The translations under genes were made by a program, and so were the position numbers. The notes under the pieces were generated by a model, which saw only the letters and a program-made list of their open reading frames with translations, had not been told where the DNA came from and did not search any database. A stretch of DNA of 22,205 bases from Bacteroidota bacterium (GTDB lineage Bacteria; Bacteroidota; Bacteroidia; Flavobacteriales_D; JABDKJ01), in the NCBI GenBank assembly GCA_027621335.1, contig JAQCAN010000012.1, positions 1 through 22,205 on the forward strand, read 5' to 3'. Below are positions 8,253-16,729 of this stretch, in pieces (positions within the stretch are counted from its first letter, which is position 1; each line of letters begins with the position of its first letter).

Positions 8253-8834
8253 GTGCACAATATTGAACCATTCTATAACTGGAAGGATTATTATGATTCG
8301 GAGGAAGATTCAGGATCACCATTCTTCCAAAAGGAGTGTAATCAGTTCGAGTACAGCACCGAGATCTATGGGTATTACATCCATCCTCAATGGGATAGCA
8401 TAGGATCGCCCACCTTATTCGTCAAGGTCATTTATGCAGATTATGATGAAGGGATTGGAATCATAGAGCTTATTGGAGAATGGAACGATTGCATACATAA
8501 TGACATCATGTTCCTTAAGCGAGAGTTGATAGACAGTATGGTTCTGAGCGGTATATCGAAATTCATACTTATTGGAGAGAACGTATTGAACTTCCATCAT
8601 TCGGATGATTCCTATTACGAGGAGTGGTTCGAAGAGGTCATGGAAATGGACGGGTGGATCGCTTTATTGAACTTCAGGGATCATGTGCTCCAAGAGTTCA
8701 AGGAGAATGACATCGACAGTTTTTTCTTACTTGGAGGCAAGCTCAATGACATCGCATGGCGCACCGGGGGTCCTGAGCGATGCATTCAGAAAGTGGAAGA
8801 GATGGTACAGAGAAGGTTGGACCCTTCTATTTGA
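8253..8834 (+). CDS. Hypothetical protein linked to trhO
   Basis: This 193-residue protein is unrecognised. It starts with GTG, 6 nt after the trhO TGA, suggesting the two genes form an operon with translational coupling. It is acidic and rich in aromatic residues, with no signal peptide or obvious membrane segment. There is a central alpha/beta-looking region (LFVKVIYADYDEGIGIIELIGEW and GISKFILIGENVL, about residues 55-115) and a C-terminal DIDSFFLLGGKLNDIAWRTGGPERCIQKV. Alternating hydrophobic strands and helices suggest a Rossmann-like or related alpha/beta fold, but no catalytic motif stands out. Its 3' end overlaps the convergent mnmD 3' end by 8 nt. Its position between two tRNA U34-modification genes hints at a related role, by inference only. 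Confidence 0.75.
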   Translation: MHNIEPFYNWKDYYDSEEDSGSPFFQKECNQFEYSTEIYGYYIHPQWDSIGSPTLFVKVIYADYDEGIGIIELIGEWNDCIHNDIMFLKRELIDSMVLSGISKFILIGENVLNFHHSDDSYYEEWFEEVMEMDGWIALLNFRDHVLQEFKENDIDSFFLLGGKLNDIAWRTGGPERCIQKVEEMVQRRLDPSI

Positions 8835-9492
8835 TTGCACGCAACATTTCTCTTTTGCCTGGAGGGCCGGGGCATTTTTCAACTTTGAATCCGGCCATGA
8901 GCATCGCTCGCCTGACATCTCCTTTGGAGCAATAGGTCGTTAGAATTCCGCCTTGCTTCATGCAGGCATGGAGGTTTGAAAACACCTCTACTGCCCAGAG
9001 CTCAGGCTGACTCCCAGGTGAGAACGCATCGAAGAATACGATGTCCACCTCTTCTTCATCCATTCCTTCAAGGATGTCTTCTTGCTTCTTGAGAAGACTG
9101 AACTCTTCTGAAATCATCTGAGTCACCCCCATTGGTGCAGTGTGCATGCTGAGGAGCGTCTTATCATAGTCCTTGCCCAGCCACTTCCCATATTCAAGTT
9201 TTTCAGCAATCTCGATGGATATTGGGAACGCTTCGTAGGAGATGTAATCGGTCTTGGAATTCCTTTCCTTGTTGTATTTGAATGCCAATAGCGCGTTCAA
9301 GCCTGTGCCGAATCCCACTTCTAAGATTCTGAGATTCCTGATGTGCTGATAACGGAGGAGTCCTTCTTTGAAGAAGACATGCTCTGATTCTTGAATAGCG
9401 CCATGCAAGCTATGGTAATGCTGCTGGAAGAGTTCGCTTTTCAAGGTATGAGAGCCATCAGAGGTCCGTATCAATGTCAGGGAATCTTGCAT
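8827..9492 (-). CDS. mnmD: tRNA (5-methylaminomethyl-2-thiouridine)(34) methyltransferase MnmD
   Basis: This is a stand-alone MnmD-type (DUF752) SAM-dependent methyltransferase of 221 residues. It converts nm5(s2)U to mnm5(s2)U at tRNA wobble position 34, the reaction done by the N-terminal half of fused MnmC in Enterobacteria. Signatures are the substrate-side YHSLHGAIQESEHVF, the SAM motif I ILEVGFGTGLNAL, and the MnmC/D hallmark VFFDAFSPGSQPELW. The C-terminal TTYCSKGDVRRAMLMAGFKVEKCPGPPGKREML is also typical. No FAD oxidoreductase domain is present. I place the start at the ATG at 9492. An in-frame TTG at 9513 would add seven residues that do not look like the family's N-terminus. The 3' end overlaps the convergent upstream gene by 8 nt. 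Confidence 0.92.
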   Translation of the reverse strand: MQDSLTLIRTSDGSHTLKSELFQQHYHSLHGAIQESEHVFFKEGLLRYQHIRNLRILEVGFGTGLNALLAFKYNKERNSKTDYISYEAFPISIEIAEKLEYGKWLGKDYDKTLLSMHTAPMGVTQMISEEFSLLKKQEDILEGMDEEEVDIVFFDAFSPGSQPELWAVEVFSNLHACMKQGGILTTYCSKGDVRRAMLMAGFKVEKCPGPPGKREMLRAIK

Positions 9493-9555
9493 AAAAGGAC
9501 AGCGTTCATGCAAAGGAAAGAATCCTATAGTGGACTTGCTTAGGTTTTAGTCATA

Positions 9556-9587
9556 TTTGATTCCAAGACGCTGACTGATTAACTTTG
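9556..9587 (+). promoter_or_regulatory. Strong Bacteroidota-type promoter
   Basis: TTTG at 9556-9559 is followed after 20 nt by TAACTTTG at 9580-9587, matching both consensus boxes exactly. Transcription would begin around 9594, leaving a very short leader before the ATG codons at 9602 and 9608 of the large T9SS protein. Confidence 0.7.
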
Positions 9588-9601
9588 AAGACACACTGAA
9601 A

Positions 9602-12600
9602 ATGTACATGAGGACATCTGCGCTACTAATCACCTTTACCCTTGTTTCATCCTTTTTATTTTCTCAGACATGGGCAGATGTAAGAAAGGATAGATCCAAG
9701 AACTTCTATGAGATCCAAGAGGCCTTCAATGCTGAATGGGCTGATAAGGCCTATGAAAAAGGAAAGGGATACAAACAATTCAAGAGATGGGAGTGGTTCT
9801 GGGAGCAGAGGGTATTTCCCAGCGGAGAGTTTCCTGCTCCTGAGCAAGTCTGGAAGGAGACAGAAGCCTTTAAGAAGAAGTTCAAGGGAATGGACCAGAG
9901 CAAGTCATTGGCCAACTGGACGCCCATTGGGCCTACCGAGCTCGCTTTTCAAAGTTACAGCCCTGGAATTGGGAGGGTGAACTGTGTTGCTCAAGATCCG
10001 AATAACAACCAGGTCGTGTATGTAGGAACGCCAGGAGGAGGGCTATGGAAAAGCATGGATGGAGGACAATCCTGGCAAGCCATGACAGACGCGCTTCCTA
10101 CACTGGGAGTTTCCGGTATTGCCATCGACCCTATAGATTCAGATATCGTATACATAGGTACAGGCGATGGAAATGCGGATGACACCTTTTCAGTAGGAGT
10201 GCTTAAATCCACGAATGGTGGAGAGACGTTTCAGACCACAGGACTGAACTGGGAAATCATGAACTTCAGGAACATCAATAAAGTCCTGATTTCTCATTAT
10301 GACCACAACACACTTTATGCTGCCACTGATTATGGACTCTGGAAGACAGTGGATGCTGCAAACTCTTGGTATTTGGTCTCTAGCGGGGTCTTCTATGATA
10401 TTGAACTCCACCCTACAGATCCAACTATCGTCTACGGAGCGAGGAATTATGTGGTGCGTTCTACTGATGGTGGTGAGAATTTTTCAGCTGCTACAAGTGG
10501 TGGGCCGAATTCGAACAACGTGAGTCGGCTTGCCATAGCAATATCTCCGGATGAGCCGGACTGGCTTTACATTCTCGCAGGAAGAAGTTCTGACCAAGGA
10601 TTCATGGGTGTTTACCGTTCAACCAATGCGGGAGAATCCTTTACCCTGAGAGCCGACAGTCCCAATATCATGGGTTGGTCAGAGGATGGAGATGATTCTG
10701 GGGGGCAAGCATGGTACGATATGGCCTTGGCTGTGAACCCCAATAATGCCAGTCAGGTCTTCGTGGGAGGGGTGAACCTGTGGCGTTCGAATAATGCTGG
10801 GAGCTCTTGGAACATCCGTGCCCACTGGGTTTATCCATCTTCCACTGGTGCCTATGTCCATGCGGACATCCATGCACTGGATTACTACGGTTCCACTCTA
10901 TACTGTGGGTCAGACGGGGGGATTTTCAAATCATTCAACAATGGCGGAGCCTTCGCTGATATCACCGATGGCATTCAGAACAGCCAATTCTATCGGATGG
11001 GTGGAAGCGCTACGGATGAGGGGCTCATTCTGGCGGGTGCCCAGGACAATGGTGTCATTCTCTGTGATGATGGCGTCTGCGGTCAGACGATAGGAGCTGA
11101 CGGTATGAACTGCCTCATCAATCCTGACAATCCTAACTCTATGTATGCCTCGACTCAGTTCGGGAACATCAGGCGTTCTTCAAATGGAGGTCAGGATTGG
11201 GATAATTACAGTAGCAATGTTCCTGAAACTGGAGCTTGGATTACTCCCTTCATGCTCGATCCAGAAAACAGCAATGTACTCTTCGCAGGTTATGAATCCC
11301 TTTGGAGAAGGAATGGCAATCAGAATTGGGTCTCTGTAAGCCCAGCAGCAAGCAATATCACTACGCTGAATATCGCACCTTCCGACCATGACTACATCTA
11401 TATGGCCCGAAACTCTTCCTTGCTAATGACCTCGGATGGCGGAGAGAATTGGTCCTTCATCAATGCTGGTCTGCCGAGCTTGGCCAAAACATCTATATAC
11501 ATACATCCAACAAATCCTGAAGAACTTTGGGTGACTGTTTCAGGGTATAACGTGGGAGAAAAGGTCTTTCACTCAACAGATGCAGGGGCCACATGGGAGA
11601 ATGTCACTTTGAACCTTCCAAATATGCCAGCGAATACAGTGGTCTTCGATCTTGAGAATAACGGAGGATTGTATGTTGGGATGGATGTGGGGATTTATTA
11701 TACCAACAATGACCTTGTGAATTGGGTGCCTTTCTTTGATGGACTGCCGAATGTTGTGGTGAATGAGCTGGAGATCCATGAGGCTTCAGGGAAATTGAGA
11801 GCGGCCACTTATGGTCGTGGATTGTGGGAGACAGATCTTTTCTCCGGAATAACCAGCCCGCCTGTGGCCAACTTCAGTTCGGATGAGACATTGATATGCC
11901 TGAACAATGAGATTCAGTTCCAGGATCTTTCGCTTTTGGCAGAGGTCGGTTGGGCATGGACCTTTGAGGGAGGAAGTCCTTCCACATCTTCTGAAGCCAA
12001 TCCGACCGTCCTCTATACTGAACCCGGAATCTATGAGGTGACCCTTACAGTGTCGAATAGCATCGGAGAGGATGTAGAGGTAAGGTCCGAGTATATTGAA
12101 GTGATCGATAATGTTGGTGTCCCTCTTCCATACCTTGAAGGTTTTGAAACGGTGAACATTGGAATAGGTGAAGAATGGTTCGTGGATAACCCCAATGGAG
12201 ATGTCACTTGGGCCATCAATAATGAAGTTGGGAATGGCAGCCCTTCCAGCGTGTTCCTTAATAACCTTGATAGTAATTTCGAACTGGAAGATGAACTTAT
12301 AAGTAGGGCTATCGATCTGAGCTCGGCCGAGGAAGTCATCTTCAGCTTTGACGTGGCCTTTGCGCAACAGGTGGACGACAACAAAGACAAACTGAGGTTC
12401 TATCTTTCCGATAATTGTGGAGATTCATGGGTGCTGAAGAAGACCTTGACTGGAAACACCACTTTGCTTACAGCTGACCCGACCTTAGAGCCATTTATTC
12501 CTAGTGCAGACCAATGGCAGACTATTTTCATTACCAATATCAGTCAAGGCAAGCTTCAAGATGACGTAAGGATCAAGTTCAAGTTCGAGAATGACGGAGG

Positions 12601-12925
12601 TAATAATATCTACATCGACAACATCAACATTCTCGCGGCTGTAACGGGTTTGCAGGAAGCTCTCATCGAAGGACTGGACTTGAACCTTTCACCAAACCCA
12701 GCAGAGGAGTACAGCACCTTGAGATTCAATCTCTCAGAGACCGCTGCAGTGAGACTCAAGCTATTGGATATGGTTGGACGAGAAGTGTGGAGTATCAGGG
12801 ATGCTCAACTCCAAATGGGTGCCCAGCAGGTGATGATACCGATGCGTGACTTGGCAGCTGGACTCTATGTGGTGGATTTGAGTGTGAATGGGGTTCCCGT
12901 TCAGACAAAGCTCATCAAGGAATAG
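9602..12925 (+). CDS. Secreted BNR/VPS10-like repeat protein with PKD and T9SS sorting domains
   Basis: This is an 1107-residue exported protein. A signal peptide (1-22, ending LFSQ) is followed by a region (about 25-100) rich in charged and aromatic residues. Residues about 105-750 carry many BNR/sortilin-type propeller repeats with the Asp-box pattern S-x-D-G-G-x-x-W (KSMDGGQSW, KSTNGGETF, RSSNGGQDW, MTSDGGENW, HSTDAGATW). A PKD domain lies at about 753-835 (PVANFSSDE ... PGIYEVTLTVSN). A choice-of-anchor J-like jelly roll follows at about 840-1018. The T9SS type A domain (about 1025-1107) contains LSPNPAEE, LLDMVGREVW and LAAGLYVVDLS. Related proteins are called glycosyl hydrolases or sortilin-like, but activity is unproven and the propeller may be a binding module. 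Two in-frame ATGs (9602, 9608) are possible. The very short leader predicted from the promoter makes 9608 plausible. Confidence 0.9.
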   Translation: MYMRTSALLITFTLVSSFLFSQTWADVRKDRSKNFYEIQEAFNAEWADKAYEKGKGYKQFKRWEWFWEQRVFPSGEFPAPEQVWKETEAFKKKFKGMDQSKSLANWTPIGPTELAFQSYSPGIGRVNCVAQDPNNNQVVYVGTPGGGLWKSMDGGQSWQAMTDALPTLGVSGIAIDPIDSDIVYIGTGDGNADDTFSVGVLKSTNGGETFQTTGLNWEIMNFRNINKVLISHYDHNTLYAATDYGLWKTVDAANSWYLVSSGVFYDIELHPTDPTIVYGARNYVVRSTDGGENFSAATSGGPNSNNVSRLAIAISPDEPDWLYILAGRSSDQGFMGVYRSTNAGESFTLRADSPNIMGWSEDGDDSGGQAWYDMALAVNPNNASQVFVGGVNLWRSNNAGSSWNIRAHWVYPSSTGAYVHADIHALDYYGSTLYCGSDGGIFKSFNNGGAFADITDGIQNSQFYRMGGSATDEGLILAGAQDNGVILCDDGVCGQTIGADGMNCLINPDNPNSMYASTQFGNIRRSSNGGQDWDNYSSNVPETGAWITPFMLDPENSNVLFAGYESLWRRNGNQNWVSVSPAASNITTLNIAPSDHDYIYMARNSSLLMTSDGGENWSFINAGLPSLAKTSIYIHPTNPEELWVTVSGYNVGEKVFHSTDAGATWENVTLNLPNMPANTVVFDLENNGGLYVGMDVGIYYTNNDLVNWVPFFDGLPNVVVNELEIHEASGKLRAATYGRGLWETDLFSGITSPPVANFSSDETLICLNNEIQFQDLSLLAEVGWAWTFEGGSPSTSSEANPTVLYTEPGIYEVTLTVSNSIGEDVEVRSEYIEVIDNVGVPLPYLEGFETVNIGIGEEWFVDNPNGDVTWAINNEVGNGSPSSVFLNNLDSNFELEDELISRAIDLSSAEEVIFSFDVAFAQQVDDNKDKLRFYLSDNCGDSWVLKKTLTGNTTLLTADPTLEPFIPSADQWQTIFITNISQGKLQDDVRIKFKFENDGGNNIYIDNINILAAVTGLQEALIEGLDLNLSPNPAEEYSTLRFNLSETAAVRLKLLDMVGREVWSIRDAQLQMGAQQVMIPMRDLAAGLYVVDLSVNGVPVQTKLIKE

Positions 12926-13024
12926 TTTTTCACGATCTGTGGATATGTGGGCGTAAACCGAGCCGCTTTGAGGCTTACCTTCGCAGGCGATATGCCTGAT
13001 CGCTTTAAAGAAAATTGAAAAAGG

Positions 13025-13061
13025 ATACCCCCTTGGTCTCAGACCACAGGGGGTATTTTTT
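13025..13061 (+). terminator. Strong hairpin terminator in the carB leader, possible attenuator
   Basis: ATACCCCCT (13025-13033) pairs with AGGGGGTAT (13048-13056). The stem extends through TGGTC/GACCA with one bulged C and a TCA loop, and is followed by TTTTTT (13056-13061). It ends 12 nt before the carB ATG. It can terminate the upstream T9SS transcript, but its position also fits a transcription attenuator in the carB leader. No good -7 box is visible between it and carB. Confidence 0.8.
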
Positions 13062-13073
13062 AAGGTCAACACT

Positions 13074-15872
13074 ATGCCAAGAGATACCTCCATCAAACAT
13101 GTACTTATTATAGGCAGTGGGCCTATAGTGATAGGTCAAGCTTGCGAATTCGATTACTCCGGTTCCCAGGCCGCACGGTCTCTTCGTGAGGAAGGGATCA
13201 AAGTGAGCTTGATCAATTCCAATCCTGCGACCATCATGACCGATCCTGTCATGGCGGATCACATCTATCTGGAACCGCTCGAACCAGCATCCATTGAACG
13301 GATCCTACAAGAACAAGATATTGACTGCGTCCTGCCTACCATGGGGGGGCAGACCGCGCTCAATCTTGCCATGAAATGTGATGAGCAAGGCATCTGGGAG
13401 AAGTATAATGTGCGTATGATCGGTGTGGATATAGATGCCATCAACATCACTGAGGACCGAGAACAGTTTCGTGAGCTTATGGGAACATTGGACATCGGCA
13501 TGGCCCCACAGGCCACGGCAAAGAGCTTTTTAGAAGGAAAGGAAGTCGCTCAGAAATTCGGTTTCCCATTATGTATTAGGGCATCTTATACGCTGGGAGG
13601 TGCTGGCGCCAGCCTCGTCTATTCGGCTGATGAATTTGAAAATCTCCTCACCCGTGGACTGCAGATCTCACCCATCCATGAGGTCATGATAGATAAGGCA
13701 TTATTGGGATGGAAAGAATACGAGCTCGAGCTCTTAAGGGACAGCAATGACAACGTGGTCATCATCTGTTCTATTGAGAACATGGACCCTATGGGCATCC
13801 ACACTGGGGATAGCATCACCGTGGCACCTGCTATGACCCTTAGTGATTCCACCTACCAGCGCATGCGCGATATGGCTATCAAGATGATGAGGGCCATTGG
13901 GGACTTTGCTGGAGGTTGCAACGTTCAGTTCGCAGTGAGTCCTGATGAGAAGGAGGACATAATAGCTATTGAGATCAATCCGAGGGTGTCTCGCTCTTCG
14001 GCCTTGGCGTCAAAAGCCACTGGTTATCCCATTGCCAAGATTGCGTCCAAACTGGCCATAGGCTATCACCTGCCTGAATTGAAAAATCAGATCACCAAGA
14101 CCACTTCGGCCTATTTCGAGCCAACATTGGACTACGTCATCGTGAAGATTCCAAGATGGAACTTCGATAAGTTCAAAGGGGCAGACAGGCACCTGGGCTT
14201 ACAGATGAAATCGGTAGGCGAAGTCATGGGAATAGGTCGTTGTTTCCAAGAGGCCTTACAAAAGGCATGTCAATCTTTGGAGATCAATAGGAATGGTCTT
14301 GGAGCTGATGGGAGGGAATTGAAAGATCTGGACGCTATTTTGAAAAGCTTAGAACGGCCGAGCTGGAATCGGCTCTTCCATGTCTATGATGCATTCAAAC
14401 TGGGAATACCCATTGATACCATCTTTCTCAAAACAAAGATCGATATGTGGTTCCTCAAGCAGATCGAGGAACTCATACACCTAGAGAAAAGGATAAGGAA
14501 CGAGAGTTTGGAGTCGGTCTCAAGGGCCTTGCTCATAGAGGCCAAACAGAAAGGCTATGCTGATAGGCAGATCGCTCACCTTTTGAGCTGCTTGGAAAGT
14601 GAGGTCTTTTCTCTAAGGCACAAGGAAGGAATCAAACGAGTCTACAAGATTGTGGACACGTGCGCAGCCGAGTTCCAGGCTTACACGCCTTACTATTATT
14701 CCACATTCGAAGAAGAGAATGAGAGCGTGTCGAGCGACAGGGAGAAGATTGTAGTGCTTGGTTCAGGCCCTAATCGCATAGGCCAGGGGATAGAGTTCGA
14801 TTACAGTTGTGTTCATGGAGTGATGGCGGCCAAGGAAATGGGCTATGAGACCATAATGATCAACTGTAATCCAGAGACGGTATCCACCGATTTCGACACT
14901 GCTGACAAGCTCTACTTCGAGCCGGTATTCTGGGAGCATATCTATGATATCATCTTGCATGAGAAGCCTAAAGGGGTCATCGTGCAGTTGGGAGGCCAAA
15001 CTGCTTTGAAACTAGCTGAGAAACTGGAGCGTTATGGTATCCCCATCATGGGAACCAGCTACAAGGCCTTGGACATGGCCGAGGATCGTGGACGTTTCTC
15101 CTCTCTGTTGAAAGAATTGGGCATTCCTTATCCAGAGTTCGGAGTAGTGGAGAATGCAGAACAGGCCATGGAATTGGCTGATCGGCTAGGTTTTCCACTG
15201 CTGGTAAGGCCATCATACGTTCTCGGAGGGCAGAAGATGAAAATCGTCATCAATAAGGATGAACTGATGCATCATGTGGTGGACATCCTGAAGGATATGC
15301 CTGATAATCAGATACTCTTAGACCACTTTTTAGATGGCGCAGTGGAGGCCGAAGCAGATGCTATCTGTGACGGTGAAGAAGTGAAGATCATAGGCATCAT
15401 GCAGCACATAGAGCCAGCTGGGATTCATTCGGGAGACTCTTATGCAGTGTTGCCGCCTTACAACCTAGGGGATCTCATCATAGCGCAGATAGAGGAATAC
15501 ACCCACAGGATTGCACTGGCTTTGATCAACATCCAATTCGCCATCAAGGACGATAAGGTCTATATCATCGAGGCCAATCCAAGAGCATCAAGAACAGTTC
15601 CTTTCATTGCCAAGGCATACAGCGAACCCTATGTGAATTATGCCACCAAAGTCATGTTGGGTGCCAAATTGAAAGACTTCACTTTTGACCCGAAGCGAAG
15701 GGGGTATGCTATCAAGATTCCAGTATTCTCATTCGAGAAGTTCCCAGATGTGAATAAGGAGTTAGGCCCTGAAATGAAGAGCACAGGGGAGGCCATTCGA
15801 TTTATTGAGAGTTTGAGAGATCCATATTTCCTTGATCTATATTCGGAGAGAAACCTATATTTGAGTAGATAA
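13074..15872 (+). CDS. carB: Carbamoyl-phosphate synthase large subunit
   Basis: CarB makes carbamoyl phosphate from bicarbonate, ammonia (from glutamine via CarA) and two ATP, for pyrimidine and arginine synthesis. It has 932 residues, compared with 1073 in E. coli. The C-terminal MGS-like allosteric domain is absent, as I recall for Flavobacteriia. Two homologous halves are visible. The first has GSGPIVIGQACEFDYSG, TMGGQTALNL, ASYTLGGAGAS, IEINPRVSRSSALASKATG. The second has LGSGPNRIGQGIEFDYS, QLGGQTALKLAEKL, PSYVLGGQKMKIV, IIEANPRASRTVPF. Oddity: after RIALAL (L817) the protein goes straight to INIQFAIK. The expected 5 residues (QVRGL-type) are missing from the second ATP-grasp domain. K replaces a small residue in VLGGQKMKIV. 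carA is not in the window. Confidence 0.93.
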   Translation: MPRDTSIKHVLIIGSGPIVIGQACEFDYSGSQAARSLREEGIKVSLINSNPATIMTDPVMADHIYLEPLEPASIERILQEQDIDCVLPTMGGQTALNLAMKCDEQGIWEKYNVRMIGVDIDAINITEDREQFRELMGTLDIGMAPQATAKSFLEGKEVAQKFGFPLCIRASYTLGGAGASLVYSADEFENLLTRGLQISPIHEVMIDKALLGWKEYELELLRDSNDNVVIICSIENMDPMGIHTGDSITVAPAMTLSDSTYQRMRDMAIKMMRAIGDFAGGCNVQFAVSPDEKEDIIAIEINPRVSRSSALASKATGYPIAKIASKLAIGYHLPELKNQITKTTSAYFEPTLDYVIVKIPRWNFDKFKGADRHLGLQMKSVGEVMGIGRCFQEALQKACQSLEINRNGLGADGRELKDLDAILKSLERPSWNRLFHVYDAFKLGIPIDTIFLKTKIDMWFLKQIEELIHLEKRIRNESLESVSRALLIEAKQKGYADRQIAHLLSCLESEVFSLRHKEGIKRVYKIVDTCAAEFQAYTPYYYSTFEEENESVSSDREKIVVLGSGPNRIGQGIEFDYSCVHGVMAAKEMGYETIMINCNPETVSTDFDTADKLYFEPVFWEHIYDIILHEKPKGVIVQLGGQTALKLAEKLERYGIPIMGTSYKALDMAEDRGRFSSLLKELGIPYPEFGVVENAEQAMELADRLGFPLLVRPSYVLGGQKMKIVINKDELMHHVVDILKDMPDNQILLDHFLDGAVEAEADAICDGEEVKIIGIMQHIEPAGIHSGDSYAVLPPYNLGDLIIAQIEEYTHRIALALINIQFAIKDDKVYIIEANPRASRTVPFIAKAYSEPYVNYATKVMLGAKLKDFTFDPKRRGYAIKIPVFSFEKFPDVNKELGPEMKSTGEAIRFIESLRDPYFLDLYSERNLYLSR

Positions 15873-15902
15873 CTCCTTGAAACAAGGGTTAATTGAAGTG
15901 TT

Positions 15903-16142
15903 TTGGGACTGATCAGATTTTTATTGTTCTTTTTTCTTGCCATCGTGGTCATGAGAATGGTCAGACGATTCTTACTTCCTTTTCTCTTCAGAAAAGCTGG
16001 TGAGAGGATGTTCAATGCTACAGGAAACGAAAGCAGACAAGACTTTGACAGTAGGAAAGAGGGTGAAGTACGTGTAGATATGGAACCAGAAACATCTGAA
16101 AAAGTTGAAGAGGCTGACTTTGTAGAGTACGAAGAGCTTTGA
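15903..16142 (+). CDS. DUF4834 family small membrane protein
   Basis: This 79-residue protein has one N-terminal hydrophobic helix (LIRFLLFFFLAIVVMRM) followed by a basic RRFLLPFLFRKAGER segment. An acidic tail ends EEADFVEYEEL, matching the layout of the Bacteroidota DUF4834 family. It is probably an inner-membrane protein with cytoplasmic tail; function unknown. The start must be TTG at 15903. The frame is closed by TGA at 15894, and the next ATG would remove the conserved helix. It begins 30 nt after the carB stop with no terminator between, so it is likely co-transcribed with carB. Confidence 0.8.
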   Translation: MGLIRFLLFFFLAIVVMRMVRRFLLPFLFRKAGERMFNATGNESRQDFDSRKEGEVRVDMEPETSEKVEEADFVEYEEL

Positions 16143-16601
16143 CCTTGTGGGTTTGGTGTTGAGAAAAGGCATCTTCAAGACCATGATTCCAGAATTTTCA
16201 GGAGGCGCTTAGTTCAGTTGTCAAAGTCAAGTGGTCGGAAAGACGACAGGATATATACATAAGCCGTGACTGATTGGCCTTCTTTTGAGTGCCTGAAAAG
16301 GTATTCACAAGTTTTGGGAAGAACTGAATGCATGCTTCAGATAGAAGGGGATGAGGTTTCCAAAAGAAGATTTTTCAAGTGTTCATGAAGTCTTGCTTTC
16401 TAGAGACTTAATCAGATGGTAAACGTTCACTCCAATGATGAATACGTTAGGGATGATGTTGAGCCAATTCATGTCCAATAGAATTCCAAACACAAGGATT
16501 TGCAGCGGGAACTTACCTCTACTCACTTTTTGTAGATGGTAAATTCGTTGACACCAAAAAGATGATAATCGTGAAGTAATTTTAAACAAGATTTTTCTTC
16601 A
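16143..16601. other. Gene-poor spacer, no supported gene
   Basis: I see no convincing gene in this stretch. On the + strand a 40-codon open stretch starting with GTG near 16265 (VTDWPSFECLKRY ...) ends at 16386, with no recognisable family. On the - strand lies the doubtful membrane ORF listed separately. Together with the adjacent dehydrogenase pseudogene it resembles a decaying segment. Confidence 0.5.
16383..16589 (-). CDS. Doubtful small membrane protein or gene remnant
   Basis: This is a 68-codon ORF. Its second half (FPLQILVFGILLDMNWLNIIPNVFIIGVNVYHLIKSL) looks like two adjacent membrane helices with a proline turn, while the first part (basic, MFKITSRLSSFW) looks less natural. It could be a genuine small membrane protein or the tail of a lost one. 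No family is recognised, and no promoter or neighbouring gene supports it. Confidence 0.25.
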   Translation of the reverse strand: MFKITSRLSSFWCQRIYHLQKVSRGKFPLQILVFGILLDMNWLNIIPNVFIIGVNVYHLIKSLESKTS

Positions 16602-16635
16602 AAAGCCCTTGCCGCAACGGTGAGGGCTTTTTTTT
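16602..16635 (+). terminator. Orphan intrinsic terminator
   Basis: The arm at 16602-16614 (AAAGCCCTTGCCG) pairs with 16618-16630 (CGGTGAGGGCTTT) in a 13-bp stem with two G-T pairs and a CAA loop. An eight-base T run at 16628-16635 follows. It is a strong + strand terminator, yet the nearest intact + gene ends 460 nt upstream. Either the carB-DUF4834 transcript has a long 3' end, or a lost gene or small RNA lies between. Confidence 0.85.
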
Positions 16636-16729
16636 ATGGGTATAGAACCATCCAAACGGAGAGTTCCGCTTTTTAACACTAATTCATTTCCGATCCCATT
16701 GAGATGCTGCATCTTGGATTATGGCCACG

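Noticed and set aside
8827..9513. MnmD start at the TTG at 9513
   Set aside because: The seven added residues (MHERCPF) do not resemble the family N-terminus, whereas MQDSLTLIRTSDGS from the ATG at 9492 does.
15873..15902. CCTTG/CAAGG hairpin after carB as a terminator
   Set aside because: The 5-bp stem is not followed by a T run, and the DUF4834 gene starts straight after it.
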